Shown here: positions 24,425 to 35,700 of the stretch, one piece after another
Layout: every line of letters starts with the position of its first letter
How positions within the stretch are numbered: position 1 is the stretch's first letter
Assembly (NCBI GenBank): GCA_021613535.1
Contig: CP075493.1
Span: 16,182,001 to 16,246,000 of the forward strand
Source of the DNA: Adineta vaga
Taxonomy: Eukaryota; Rotifera
Length of the DNA stretch: 64,000 nt
Reading direction: 5' to 3'
Notes under the pieces: generated by a model
What the model was told of the DNA's origin: nothing
The model's input: only the letters and a program-made list of their open reading frames with translations
Databases searched by the model: none
Position numbers and translations under genes: made by a program

Positions 24425-24964
24425 GATCTGAAAGATAATCATTGTAAATGTATTCAAGATTCGACATGTAAATTAGATAAAACGATTAGAATAGGTCTGG
24501 AAACACGTATAATTGATTGGCAATTTGAAGGAATAAATGGAGGTTGTTCTGTTATTGATTCACTATTAAAATCATCAATGATATGTTGATTTAAAAATAG
24601 TTGTTTAACTCGATTACAATGACATGTTCATAAATTGATTCTTTCAAATCCTCTTTTGATAAATCGACTTAATCAAACATTATCTAGTCGATATTATCCT
24701 GATACTTCAATTGAAACTATTTTTAATAAAATTATGACTGAAAAATAGAATATTTCTTATCCATTCAAGAATTTTTATTATAAATGTAAATCTTCACTTT
24801 GTTCATATACTTTATGAAAAAACAAATAATATTATTTATATAATTACTTTTATTATTAGTCTAATTGGTAGAATTGATATTATTATTCAATTAATTTCTC
24901 CAATTATTATTTATATTATTTTTAAATTTATTAATATATTAAAACATTTAAGATCATTACAAAT

Positions 24965-26283
24965 TACAAATATACAAGAAGAAAACACTGAAATCTTTCA
25001 TCGTATTATGAATTTATTGAATCGATTGAAAGATAAACTTTTGATATTAAATATATTTGATAGTGAATCAAATGATAATGAAATATTTTATCGTGAACGA
25101 ATATCAACAAGATTCTATATAATAATCTTAATAATTTCTATTTATATTATAACCATTTATATACTCTATATAAAAATAACTATAAATATATCTATTTCTA
25201 ATCCATCTCTTGATCAATATAATCAATTATTAAAAACTTATTCCAATTTACTTGATTGTCCTTGTAAGAAAATCTCAATTGAATATAAATATTTTATAGA
25301 TATAGATACAAGTTTTCATTCAATTTGTTCAAGTGATTTTATTCGAAAAAAATCGAGTAATTATTTATTTTCTAATATAAGTTTGGAATTATATGATCGA
25401 CGTGATATTCGTGTACGTGGCGGTGCATATTTTTTATTTCTGTCAAGTTTATGTCAAATATCTAAAGCAACAATAAATAATGCAATTAATCAATGTCTTA
25501 ATGAAACATTAATTAATACTTGGTTAATATCAAAATCTGATTTTCAAATTCAAATTAATAATATTATTTTACAATTTAAAAATAATACTTTAACAAAATT
25601 TTCTCAAAGTTTCAAACTTATACGTTATATATTGAATGGAAATGCTTTTGTATCTTCATATTCTTTAAATTGGGAATATGGCGGAAAGATTTAAAACGTG
25701 AATTTTATACATTTCCTTCACGTCCAATTATCATGTCTGATGATTGTTCTTGTGGAAAACGAAATGATTGACGACATTTAGAAGGAATTTATTATAAATT
25801 AATAAATCAAAAAGTATTTTCTATACCTGGATGGAATATTGGATGTTCTGTTGTAGATACATTATTACAATCAACATTTGAATGTTTATATGATCAAAAT
25901 TGTATTAATTCATTACTATTTCACATTAAAGACGATATATTTAAATCTTCTCCAATAAATATCTCAGCTATGAATTCTTCAATGAAAAGTCGTTTTAAAA
26001 TCAATACAACTATTCAAAATATAGCAGATCAATTATTTATTGAAGATTGGAAGATTAATAGTTCTTATTTATCATTTTACAATCAATGTGTTCCAATATT
26101 TTGTTGTTATACAATTGAAAGAGATGATTATGTTAGTTATACAGTATTTAAAATTTTAGGTTTATATGGAGGATTAACAATTGTTCTATAATTTATTATT
26201 CCAATTATAGTTAAAATAATATTTCAAATTCAAAATAGATATCAAAGAAATATAGTTACACCTACTGAAGAATTTACACAATA
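24965..26283 (+). pseudogene. Multipass membrane-protein family, unit C
   Basis: The most complete unit: membrane helix (FYIIILIISIYIITIYILYI), then NPSLDQYNQLL...LLDCPCKKISIEY, FHSICSSDF and a helical domain to about 25690. After a frame change it continues as PIIMSDDCSCGKRND, a TGA, and WNIGCSVVDTLLQSTFECLY, and ends YNQCVPIFCCYTIERDDYVSYTVF with a membrane segment containing another stop. It reads on from unit B without an obvious promoter, so A-B-C may once have been one repeated-unit gene. Confidence 0.65.
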
Positions 26284-27300
26284 ACTATTTATTTAATAAA
26301 TTTTATAAACATAAGTTTTTTCTAACAGAATTGATTTTTAAAAATTTAATAAAATATATATTACATCTCTAACAAATAAGTTCTACTGGATTCCAATTAA
26401 ATATTCTCGTATCCTAGAAATTGTGTAGGTATTAATAACAAGAGTTTTTTCATTTCACTCAACCATCATGGAATCATCTTTTTGAGTATTTTATGGATTA
26501 GAAAGATGTTACATTTATCTCATAAAGTATATCTTCATATAAAAGCTTTTAGCGTAATCCCTAGCGGGATTAAAAGTGTGAAACACGATTATGCTGAACA
26601 CCTTATAAATCCGATATCTGTTACGATTTCTGATAAAGTCTATCGAGGTCTTCAACACACAATTTAACGGTTTTCTCCTTTAAATTTAGTATAAAAATAA
26701 GCACGGAGAAAGAGGGAGGGGAGGAGGCAACGAGGGGACAAATTATTGGCACGCGTTCTTACCTGTTTTCCTTCGGCACGGCTGAGACTTGTGATCTGAT
26801 GCTAACGTATATCTATTATGGTCTGTGATGCTATTTAGACCATTCTGTCACGGTGTGTTATGCTATTTTGGCAATTCTGTCATGTCTGTGATCTCCTAAA
26901 AACCAAATGTCACAGTCTGTGATTCCAGTCTGTCACGGTCTGTGAGAGGATTTTGACGAGTCTGTCACGGTTGGTGATGCCATTTTGACCCCTCTGTCAA
27001 GGTCTGTGGGGGGGGGGGGGATGGGTGCAAGTTTCTGCCTATAAACACTTCAACACTGTCTTTCAGATCGTGTTTCACAAAATAGCTGAGATGATTCAAA
27101 TTAATCCAGAAGATTCTATCAGATTTATTCTATTAAGAGATTGAAAATAGTTTTTTCCTGCAATTATTTATCTGGTCTATATATCCATCACATGATAAAT
27201 AACATCTACTATAGTTTCATTCAGAAAAAAATCTTTAATTTGATGTGTGTTGAGGATATTTTAATAAATATTCACATACATTTAAACTCTTTTACGATTT
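26284..27300. other. Region without a gene; imperfect TCTGTCACGGTCTGTGA repeats
   Basis: From about 26790 to 27005 a motif like TCTGTCACGGTCTGTGATG recurs about six times at irregular spacing. It ends in a G-run at about 27008-27020, followed by unrelated sequence. No supported coding sequence. Confidence 0.6.
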
Positions 27301-27431
27301 TTACAATTGGCTTTTATTGAATTTACTAAAAATAAATAGCTATTAATAATACTGTAGCCGCAACTGTCGACATTGGAATGGAAAGAACTAATAGTAAAAC
27401 GCATAATTTCATACTATTTTCTACATATGAG

Positions 27432-27851
27432 TCATGCTCTTTCGTAATTATTCATGGCAACGTAAGTATTGATCAAATAGTCCATATTTTTGGCAATCTG
27501 TTGACTCTTCGATGATGTACTTTCAAGTCGAAAATCTAAAGCATTCTGGAAGCTTTGAAGTGCACAAGAAATATTACTTAATTTTGTATGAATGGTGCCA
27601 ATACTACCATATATATCAGCAAGAGAACATTTGCAATCCTCAATATTGTCTCTACTTGTCTTAGGATTTGCTGATAATCGAACTTGATTAAAAATCTTCA
27701 AAACTGATTCGAAATGATTCTATGCATCCGTCAACTTGTGTTGTTCTTGAAGAATGTAGCCTATCATTCTGTAAATATCAGCGATATCAGAATGATAAGA
27801 TGGAAGCAGACTAGTTCGAATAGACAAACACATTTGAAAATTTGACAATGC
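27432..27851 (-). pseudogene. Kinesin-light-chain-like TPR fragment
   Basis: Minus strand, reading left from the palindrome at 27852: ALSNFQMCLSIRTSLLPSYHSDIADIYRMIGYI, an in-frame stop after HKLTDA, then HFESVLKIF..., SLADIYGSIGTIHTKLSNISCALQSFQNALDFRLES and YERA. This is about three TPRs of the 42-residue type seen in kinesin light chain and in bdelloid TPR proteins. The 5' part is absent, cut exactly at the palindrome. Confidence 0.75.
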
Positions 27852-27926
27852 CTCATCTTGAGGGCGTGTGTGGGTGTGGGTGAGGCTATAGCTGGTCTCT
27901 CAACCTCACCCACACCCACACGAGAT
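27852..27926. repeat. TGTGGG/CCCACA palindrome 3
   Basis: CATCTTGAGGGCGTGTGTGG, a spacer, and TCACCCACACCCACACGAGATG. The outer CATCT/AGATG bases also pair. It truncates the TPR fragment. Confidence 0.9.
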
Positions 27927-28038
27927 GAACAAACTCCATTGAACATTCTGAGAAGATAATTTTTATTTATTTTGTTGGTTAGACAACCATCAGTGATAAG
28001 CAAATTAGTCAAAGTCACTCAAAACTAAAGTTGAAGGA

Positions 28039-28404
28039 TTAACAGCGATTATCATCACATTGGCATAGACGATTATCAATAACATCAGTACCACCATGAT
28101 AAGTAACGGAATAAATAAAATGATAATAATTACGACGACGATTATCATCATCATCATCATCATCATCTTTAAAAAGAAAAAGACCATCGCGAAAAGGAAG
28201 ACGAAAACCACGATCATAACCATCAGAAGTACAAGTTGCATCATCACGCTTTGTATAATCCTTGTCATTACCATCAGGACGCCAGTACCAATCACGGCAG
28301 TGACCACATTCGACACAAGCACGTCCGTTACAATTAAGTTTCTTGTTAGAGTATGGTGATTTACTTTTTGATCCGGAAAAGTTGGACTTTTCTAAACAAA
28401 CCAT
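28039..28404 (-). CDS. Small Cys-rich protein of unknown function
   Basis: 121 residues; starts MVCLEKSNF. The conserved-looking core CVECGHCRDWYWRPDG...KRDDATCTSDG is followed by an eight-Asp run from a GAT microsatellite and a tail RLCQCDDNRC. I have an impression of a rotifer-restricted family with a CxxC.CRDW...KRDDATC pattern, but no function. The start and any introns are uncertain; it may be a fragment. Confidence 0.45.
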   Translation of the reverse strand: MVCLEKSNFSGSKSKSPYSNKKLNCNGRACVECGHCRDWYWRPDGNDKDYTKRDDATCTSDGYDRGFRLPFRDGLFLFKDDDDDDDDNRRRNYYHFIYSVTYHGGTDVIDNRLCQCDDNRC

Positions 28405-28819
28405 TCCATTTCGTATAATGATTCATAACAAAAAAAAAAGAAAAATTGCTAATATATTCATTAAAGATGCAGGATTGTGTAAATTAACAGAAGAGAGTAC
28501 GTGTGATAGCAGTATTCATCAGTAGAACTAGTGATGATCATCTCTCATCAAAAGAGACAATCTAGAAAAAGCAGAATTTGAACTCTCCTTTATCTTCTAT
28601 GAGAGAGCGGGAAAGCTAGTCAATTACTTTTACGTTTGCAGTATGAGTTCAACCGATTTCATCCGCCGTAGTATTAACTTTCTGAGTACTACGACAATTT
28701 CGTTCCTTAATTTATAATATTAGCTACCTCTCAAAAATGAAATAACCCGAGCGAGTGTTGCAATTCTAAAACGTAAAGGTAAGAAATGTAAATAAGATGT
28801 GCATAACATATATATATTA

Positions 28820-28981
28820 CTATTTTCGATAGTTACTATCAATATTGACGGTGGCATCCGTTGTTGCATTCGAATCCATATGAACTTCCTTTGGTGCTTC
28901 ATCGAGTTTGTCAGCACCTTCCTTTAAACTATCGATAATTTTAGTAGCACTACTTTTAAAAAAATCAGTAAATTTGTCCAT
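28820..28981 (-). CDS. Possible 53-residue protein
   Basis: ATG at 28981 to TAG at 28820. The peptide begins MDKFTDFFKSSATKIIDSLKEG and is hydrophilic and amphipathic. Codon use is plausible but there is no family match. Short length makes this tentative; it could be one exon of a longer gene. Confidence 0.3.
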   Translation of the reverse strand: MDKFTDFFKSSATKIIDSLKEGADKLDEAPKEVHMDSNATTDATVNIDSNYRK

Positions 28982-29469
28982 GGTTTGAAATATCTCAATT
29001 GCTTGATGATAGAAAAAAACAAGGTACTATCTGAAAATATAACACGACAAGAAATAACAAATATTGATGAGAGAAGTAGCTTAAAAGTTAAGTAATTGCT
29101 AAAGAAATGACTATTGATAGCTTTCCATTCATAAACACAATAGTCTTTACATGCTCCGCATATAACAAAAAACAACAAAAAACGATATAAAGGTCTTTCT
29201 TGATAATACCAACGATTGTCACCATAGCTAATGTTGTATCAAATGCTTTTGCTTCATGACGATAGTCGTTTATATGGATAAAATAAAATAGAAAAGAAAA
29301 AGGATTAAGGCAAGGCAAATACTAGTGACTACCGTGATGGAAAATTACCGAACTGAATATTCTATTCGACGGAAGAGAAATGAAAAAATAACGAAAATGA
29401 TATTTATGCAGATATCATACCACGTGCTAAACATTTCTTTACTTTTTTCCTTTTCTCGTAATATTTTAT

Positions 29470-29757
29470 TTATTTTGATGTTTCAATCAAGCACGCACGC
29501 ACGACTTCGATTTGTTCGTTCTCATGAAGTATTGACAGAATTCTTTCAGCAATCGATTCACCAACTATTAGCAAAATTTGACAGTCTGTACTATCCGTAA
29601 TAAAATCGACGTATTCGTCCACATCATCGAATATTTCAACAATATTCATCGTTCGTTCAAGTTCTGTTTTTACCTTCTCTAAATCATCGATTCTTGCAAG
29701 ATCATTTTCGTCAAGCCAGATTAAAACGCAAATTTCTTTTGATCCAGACGATAACAT
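29470..29757 (-). pseudogene. N-terminal domain of a bdelloid TPR/ADP-ribosyltransferase-type protein (fragment)
   Basis: 95 residues: ICVLIWLDENDLARIDD...LERTMNIVEIFDDVDEYVDFIT...CQILLIVGESIAERILSIL. This alpha/beta domain (VIWLD...F.DVDEC..FI......V.LIVSG) is, from memory, the N-terminal module of bdelloid proteins that continue into ADP-ribosyltransferase and TPR domains. The frame closes after one domain, and the expected continuation is not found to the left, so I treat it as a remnant. Confidence 0.5.
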
Positions 29758-30013
29758 CTCGTAGTCGAATATAAATTATGTGATCAATAAGACATATCGT
29801 ATTTTTTTGAAAGACAACCTCTCTTTTTAATTGTCAATTGGAAGAATATTTGTCTAGCATTTAAAGTAATATAGCTACAGTAATGTAAAAAACTATATAA
29901 CGAAAGAAAAAAGACACAGTGTGCACACAAGTTGGTGACAGAGAGCAGAAAAATGAGTTTCTACGTACTTATGGAAGCCGTAAGAATAAGAAAAAAAAAT
30001 TATATGCGAGTCG

Positions 30014-30036
30014 TCATCTTGAGGGTGAGGGTGTGC
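30014..30036. repeat. TGTGGG half-site 4
   Basis: CATCTTGAGGGTGAGGGTGTG without a recognisable complementary half to its right. It separates the fragment region from unrelated AT-rich sequence. Confidence 0.6.
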
Positions 30037-30484
30037 CGATTGGTTTCTTCAAGAATCCAATAAGAATAAAAGTAATTCGAAGTTGATAATTTTAGAAACG
30101 AATATATTGAGTTTTTGAATACTACTTCATTAAAATAATGAACTAAAATCATCTTTTAACAATCGAAAGTATAATGATGTCAACACACATCCACAATAAC
30201 TGTTATATTGGAATCTAATGTCACATGAACCTAATCCTCCTCATATCAACTATTTCAGATAATCTGATTATTTAATGTTTCTATATAAACGAAGAATATA
30301 ATTAAGTAATAAAACAAAACTATTCCGTTGTCAATTGACATGTTCTACTATAAAAACAATTTGAAAAACTATTTTAATGACGTATAGTGTAATGATTGTT
30401 CATCTGTATCTGATATATACAATTATATAATCATAGCTGATACAATGCTGGACAAGCCACTTAATGAATCATGGGACTTTGTGC

Positions 30485-30828
30485 TTACATTTGACAAACA
30501 CTCCTGAATGTTGTAGATTTGGTAGGAGATTGGAATGTTGTGGATTTGACAGGGCGCTGCACTGGTATAGATTTGGTAGGTGATTGTGATGTTGTGGGTC
30601 CAACAGAAGGCTGCGCTGGTGTAGATTTGCCAGGAAGTTGGGTTGTTGCAGGTTTGACAAGGAGCTGTGATGTTGTGGATTCAGCTGGAGGTTGAGATGT
30701 TGTAGATCCAGCAACAAGTAGTAATGCCTTAGTTTTAATAGGAGGCTGTGATGTTGTGGATGTAACAGGAGGTTTCACTCCTGTAGATCCGGTTTGAGGT
30801 TGAGACGTTGTAAGTTTGACAGAAAGTT
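30485..30828 (-). pseudogene. Pro/Thr/Ser-rich repeat fragment
   Basis: About ten degenerate copies of a 10-11-residue unit like TTSQPPxKST, giving a mucin-like stalk rich in Thr, Ser and Pro. No catalytic domain remains. The frame is cut at its 5' side by the palindrome at 30829. Confidence 0.6.
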
Positions 30829-30876
30829 GGGGTGGGTGTGAGGATGATGATATTACCCACACCCACACTCTCAAAT
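30829..30876. repeat. TGTGGG/CCCACA palindrome 5
   Basis: GGGGTGGGTGTGAGG, a spacer of about 11 bp, and TACCCACACCCACACTCTCAA. The Pro/Thr-rich fragment ends on its left and a 5'-truncated PLE starts on its right. Confidence 0.85.
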
Positions 30877-32640
30877 ATTTATCATCGCTTAAAACTATGG
30901 GTATTTTTTATTGGAAACGTTATGTGGATGACACTTTCGTCTTAATAGACTCAACATCTTCTGTCAAAGACATTTGTAATACTCTTTCTGAATATCATCC
31001 ATCTATTAAATTTACTTGTGAAGAAGAAGATCGATGTACTAGTACAACGCAAAGCAGATGAAGGTTTTCATACTCGAATTTATGGAAAACCAACGTTCAC
31101 TGGTCACATCACTAAATGGGATAGTTTCGTACCAAAAATTTATAAGTATGGTGCATTGTCATCCATGGTATATAGAGCTATTAAGATCTGCTCATCATAT
31201 GATCTTCTACATCGTGAATTCAACTCTATAAGATCAATAGCAAGGAGAAATGGATATCCTAGCTCAATTTTGAATTCAATTATTAGACGTCAACTTAATC
31301 TTCTATATACTCCTCCTAATCCAATGTCACCAACACCACTTACTAATGATACTGTTGTTTTTCGTGTACCTTATTTCGGACCGTTAAGTCATACATATGC
31401 AAAACGCATCACCTCAACTATTACTAAGAATTATCCATTGAAACAAATAAGGATTATTTATGATGTAAATGAACGCGTTGGAAATAGTTTTACCTTGAAA
31501 GATCCAATTCCAGAAAAAATGCAATCAGAAGTTGTTTATGAAGTCACTTGTTCAGAATGTAATATTGAATATATTGGTAAAACATACAGACATCTTAAAA
31601 CACGTGTACATGAACATCTAAATGATCAAAAAAACGATTTATGTTTGAAAAAAATTAATATATCAAAACCTACCTCGAAAAAAAGAAAAAAATCTATACT
31701 TAAACCGAATATCGAACGAAAAGGACCAGTAACTAGAACACAAACCGGTAAATTACCAAAGATTACTGTTACATTGAACCAGAAAGATCTTGACGAACTT
31801 TTGCATCATACTAAAATAAAAGAAAAACAATTAAAATCAAATCCTAATCAATCATCAATATCGAAACATTATTTCACCACCGGGCATATATTTTCTAATG
31901 ATAATTTTAAAATTAAATTAAAAGAACGATATAAATACAAGCTCACAATTAAAGAATCTCTTTTGATTAGAACATTAGAACCTCAATTGAATAAAGGAGT
32001 ACGTTCAATTCCGCTTTACATTTATCCGGGCGGAATAAAACGAAAAAAATAAACAAAGAAATCAAGATAATACAAACCTAATGATAAGTTCATCTACCCA
32101 ACCAATTGTACGTAAATAAGATAGATATTATTAGTTTTCGTCACATTTCTTTCTTTCTCTCCTTTTCTTAAGAATTAATATAAAATGATTCATTCTCTGG
32201 TCATATGAAACAATAAAACATACACATTCTTTACTCCAATAATTCTAAAACTGATCGAACAGATAGATATGCACATACACCAATCAAATTCATTCATATG
32301 ACCACCAAAACTATCACTTACTCGTACTTTTATTTGTGTATCATCATCTATCATTTCGCTTCGTCACATAATCCATCCAATTCAATACATATACTTGTCT
32401 TTCATCTATACTTTATACAGCACTTTTACATCTGAACCAAATATCCAATCTCTTTATTTATTCCAATATATATATATACATATATACATATCCACATATA
32501 AACAATCAAAGGATATCACATGTCTGAAGATGATGATCGAGATATGATCATCGAAATATTACAAAAGATAAAATTAAAATTATTTAAAATTAAAGATTTA
32601 ATAACAATCACTGACTCATTCATATCAATGAAAACATTTC
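30877..32640 (+). mobile_element. Penelope-like element with GIY-YIG nuclease, 5'-truncated
   Basis: Coding part at 30890-32052. RT motif 5 is present (KRYVDDTFVL). A short deletion/frameshift near 31020 follows, then the RT thumb (DVLVQRKADEGF, IYGKPTFTGHITKWDSF), and a GIY-YIG endonuclease (VTCSECNIEYIGKTYRHLKTRVHEH, then SISKHYFTTGH and the ESLLIRTLEPQLN helix with its Glu). The 344-residue downstream frame is intact. The RT palm motifs before YVDD are missing, so the copy begins inside RT, right at the palindrome. Bases 32053-32640 are AT-rich 3' sequence with a hammerhead-like stem. Confidence 0.85.
32524..32556 (+). ncRNA. Hammerhead-like stem at the PLE 3' end (degenerate)
   Basis: CTGAAGA (32524-32530) fits the CUGANGA core; GATGATC (32532-32538) pairs perfectly with GATCATC (32546-32552); GAAA follows. 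One extra T separates the core from the stem, and I cannot find matching stem I and III strands, so self-cleavage is doubtful. Position at the PLE 3' end fits the known presence of such motifs in PLEs. Confidence 0.35.
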
Positions 32641-32701
32641 TCAGAAGTTAAACATAGACTTTTTTTTCATGTATTTTAATGAAATATTTCTATAATCCAA
32701 A

Positions 32702-35700
32702 TTACCACCATACAAATACTTCACGATAGATGTAAGTTGCTTTACATTGCTGAGGTAACGTTTTCAACATGATTAGCTCATTCAAATGATCAAAACATTG
32801 TCTACTTGCATCTTTCAATGAAATTAAGGCCAAATCACGAGTATTTTCATTGTTTTTATTCATTAGAAATTGTAAGATTGATTCCACATTGTTCAACTGT
32901 GTATTGATTGTAAGATGTTGCAAACGAGGAAATAATATAACAAGTAATTCGACTTTCTCCACTGTACAACTCTCTCGGTAAGTGATATTTTTGATACTAT
33001 TCATCTTTGATATGGATTGAAATGTTTCATTTTGTTCAATACTTATTTTACTCTTCTTATAGAGAGGCAATGTTTGAAAAGTTAATGTATGAAGATTTGG
33101 TGTATAAGTTAAGATTTCAATCAATTTTAAAACAGACAAACGACTACATTTGATAATCAAAGTTTGTAACTTTTGTAAAGGTAAAATACGACCAAGACTA
33201 ATGGGAATTGATCGACAAGCACCTGCAGAAAAGCTATTTTCTATGGTGAGTTTAGTAGCATTTGGAAAATAATCTATACATTTCTCCATGATTTTTTCGC
33301 TCATGATCTGAACATGATCAACTGACTTGAAACTGCTTCCATGTTCATCTGCACAAGTAATGTTGCTTAACTGATCATACATTTTATAATCTTTTCTTCT
33401 AGAAGACAAAACAAATCCTTTTGATCTAATCGAAATGTTAGAGATAAATACCTGTAGGGATTTATTGAATAGAGACGTCTCTCTTGCCCGTATTTTATTT
33501 GCCTCAACCCATAATCGAAAAACCATTGTCGTTCAATCCAAAATGAAGATCGAAATAGATTAAATTGCTCGTCAAATGCAATCTTTTCATTATCACGAAA
33601 GAGAATCGATACGAAAAACATATCGAAAATGCCTAGATTTGGTAAATGCATTGAAATTAATCGTTTCCATTCGTCAGCATCCAGAGTCCGTCTCGTTGTT
33701 GAAATGTGTAAAACTTCAACAAATGGAAAATGATTGATAAAAAGTTCTTGTAACTCAATAAATGTTATGTCATCACATATTTTGAGAGAAACATGTGTCA
33801 AATTCTTCAAAGTGTAGTAAGGTGGATTTGAAGGTTTAGATTCATAGTTTTGCGTTAGATCTACTTGCAAACGACGAAGATGAGGAACATATGATAGAAA
33901 ACAGTTCAACTGTTCGCAATTTATTTCATTGACGATAATTAAATGTTCAATGGAACTGTAATCGTTTATGGCATATGGTAATATATCTTCAGGATATGAA
34001 ACACCTAATGACACGTTACAATATTTCAATGAAGGTAAACGAAATATCTTCTGATAGATAGAAGATTTATTTGTAGCCCAGCTAGAAGTAGTGATAGTCA
34101 ATGATGACAATTGTAAGAATGAAATTAATTGATCAAGCAGATTGTTCAAATGCTTCGGTTCGATATTTTCAAGGATAAGTGTTCGAAGAAATGTTTTATG
34201 CGATAATCCGAATGCATTTTGATCAAACATGAAATAATTTGGAATTCTCAGAGTATGAATTCGATGTGTATTAGGTAAGATTATATCTTGATTATAACCA
34301 GTGAAAGTTGTTTGAGACATCGGAAAGAGATTGATCTTGAGTGGAAGAGTTGATTGCATAAGAAGCAAACGAAGTCGATAATTGAGATCAAAGAATCCTT
34401 TGTAAACATAATAATAATCGAGATATTCAAATATCTCATAAATAAGTTCATTTGCAAGATCTTCAAATTGTCTAATACTTTTTGATGAATTACTAATAAA
34501 CAAAAAGCAGAATTTCTATGTAATAATACAAATTCATGTTACTCACAAATTCTTTTTTTTTTTTTTAATATCAAATTTTATTGTCCCTTTATATTAGGTT
34601 GACAGTTATAAGAGAAAAAAAAGAGATTGCTAGAACACGCTCATTAGATTCCTTTTTACAAATTCAAAGATTGAGGGTAAAAGAAAGAGATACATTTAAG
34701 GAGAACAAGAAAGAATGATAAAAATAGTTACATTAGTGTTATTAGTGACATCTTTTTTTTTTTTTGTATATATACAAATACAACATAAGAACGAAAGATA
34801 TAAGATCAAGTGATACAATTTGACAATAACGTTGACCAAAGAGAAAAGAGAGAATGGAGATTCGAAGGTGAGAGAAGAGAATAAGATTTATATACGGTTT
34901 AAATGCACACATCGCATTTCATCCTTTTTCTTTTAGTTTTTACATGATTTGAAATACTCTACAAATCTTCGTATACTACATAAGGTATTTATATATGAAG
35001 TGACATATTGAGAAGGAGGAGTGTCTAAAGTACCCATATTGCTGACGATGATTTATCAAAAGATAACATATGTCCATTTTTGTGTGTTTAGCTTGTTTTG
35101 AAAGTCTTACAAGAAATTTATTGTTTTTTCGCATATCCATGCTTCGGTACCATATTTTTTTAGGCGATTTTGCAGATAGATATGCATTGAATGTTGATCG
35201 GTAATTGCTCGCTTCTAGAGATTTTTCTAAATGTATGTTGAATTTATACCAGTATTTAAATAGATAATCAGTGAGTGTGAGTTCTCTGGTTAAAGTATAA
35301 ACAGTAAAATCATCCCATTGATTGAGATTATATACGATACGAAGACCTGAGCAATATACATGTTCAATATTTCTCTGTTGAATTTCCGTGTAAAAGAACC
35401 AACATGAAAACAACCAGTTCAAATGAGGTAAAGCATACGCAAAGAATAATTTTCTTCTTAGTTTGCTTAAAGAAACTGGTATTTTTTGAAATAGAATTCG
35501 TAAAGCATGATAAATTTTTCTAACTTTTCGTAGCCGTTTATCGATATAAATTCCCCAACCAAGTTTGGTAGTTATTTCTACTCCCAAATATTTGAATCGT
35601 TTAACGAATTCAAGTTCATTTCCTTTATATTTTATTTTAGGATATGATGGATTTACTATATTGTGTACCAACATTGCTTTTGTTTTGTTAATGTTTACTG

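Larger units (their letters stand above)
21590..24964 (+). pseudogene. Multipass membrane-protein family, unit B, with two nested transposons
   Basis: Begins after intron-like GTAAGA..TTTTAG borders at 21543-21589 (QIRLKYFFHQI...) and reaches the first membrane helix, where a TIR element (21751-23025) interrupts it. It resumes with NPSLEKYIEL...YPCTQISIPYEDF and continues to YATDTTDLK, where a MULE (23641-24424) is inserted. It then resumes as DNHCKCIQDSTC and FEGINGGCSVIDSLLKSS, with a stop at TGA in SSMIC* and others later, and ends in a final membrane helix near 24900-24964. Removing both insertions realigns it with units A and C. Confidence 0.7.

Noticed and set aside
28096-28359. Plus-strand frame of Ile/Lys/Thr repeats opposite the Cys-rich gene
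   Set aside because: It is the antisense of the GAT microsatellite and the Cys-rich coding sequence.
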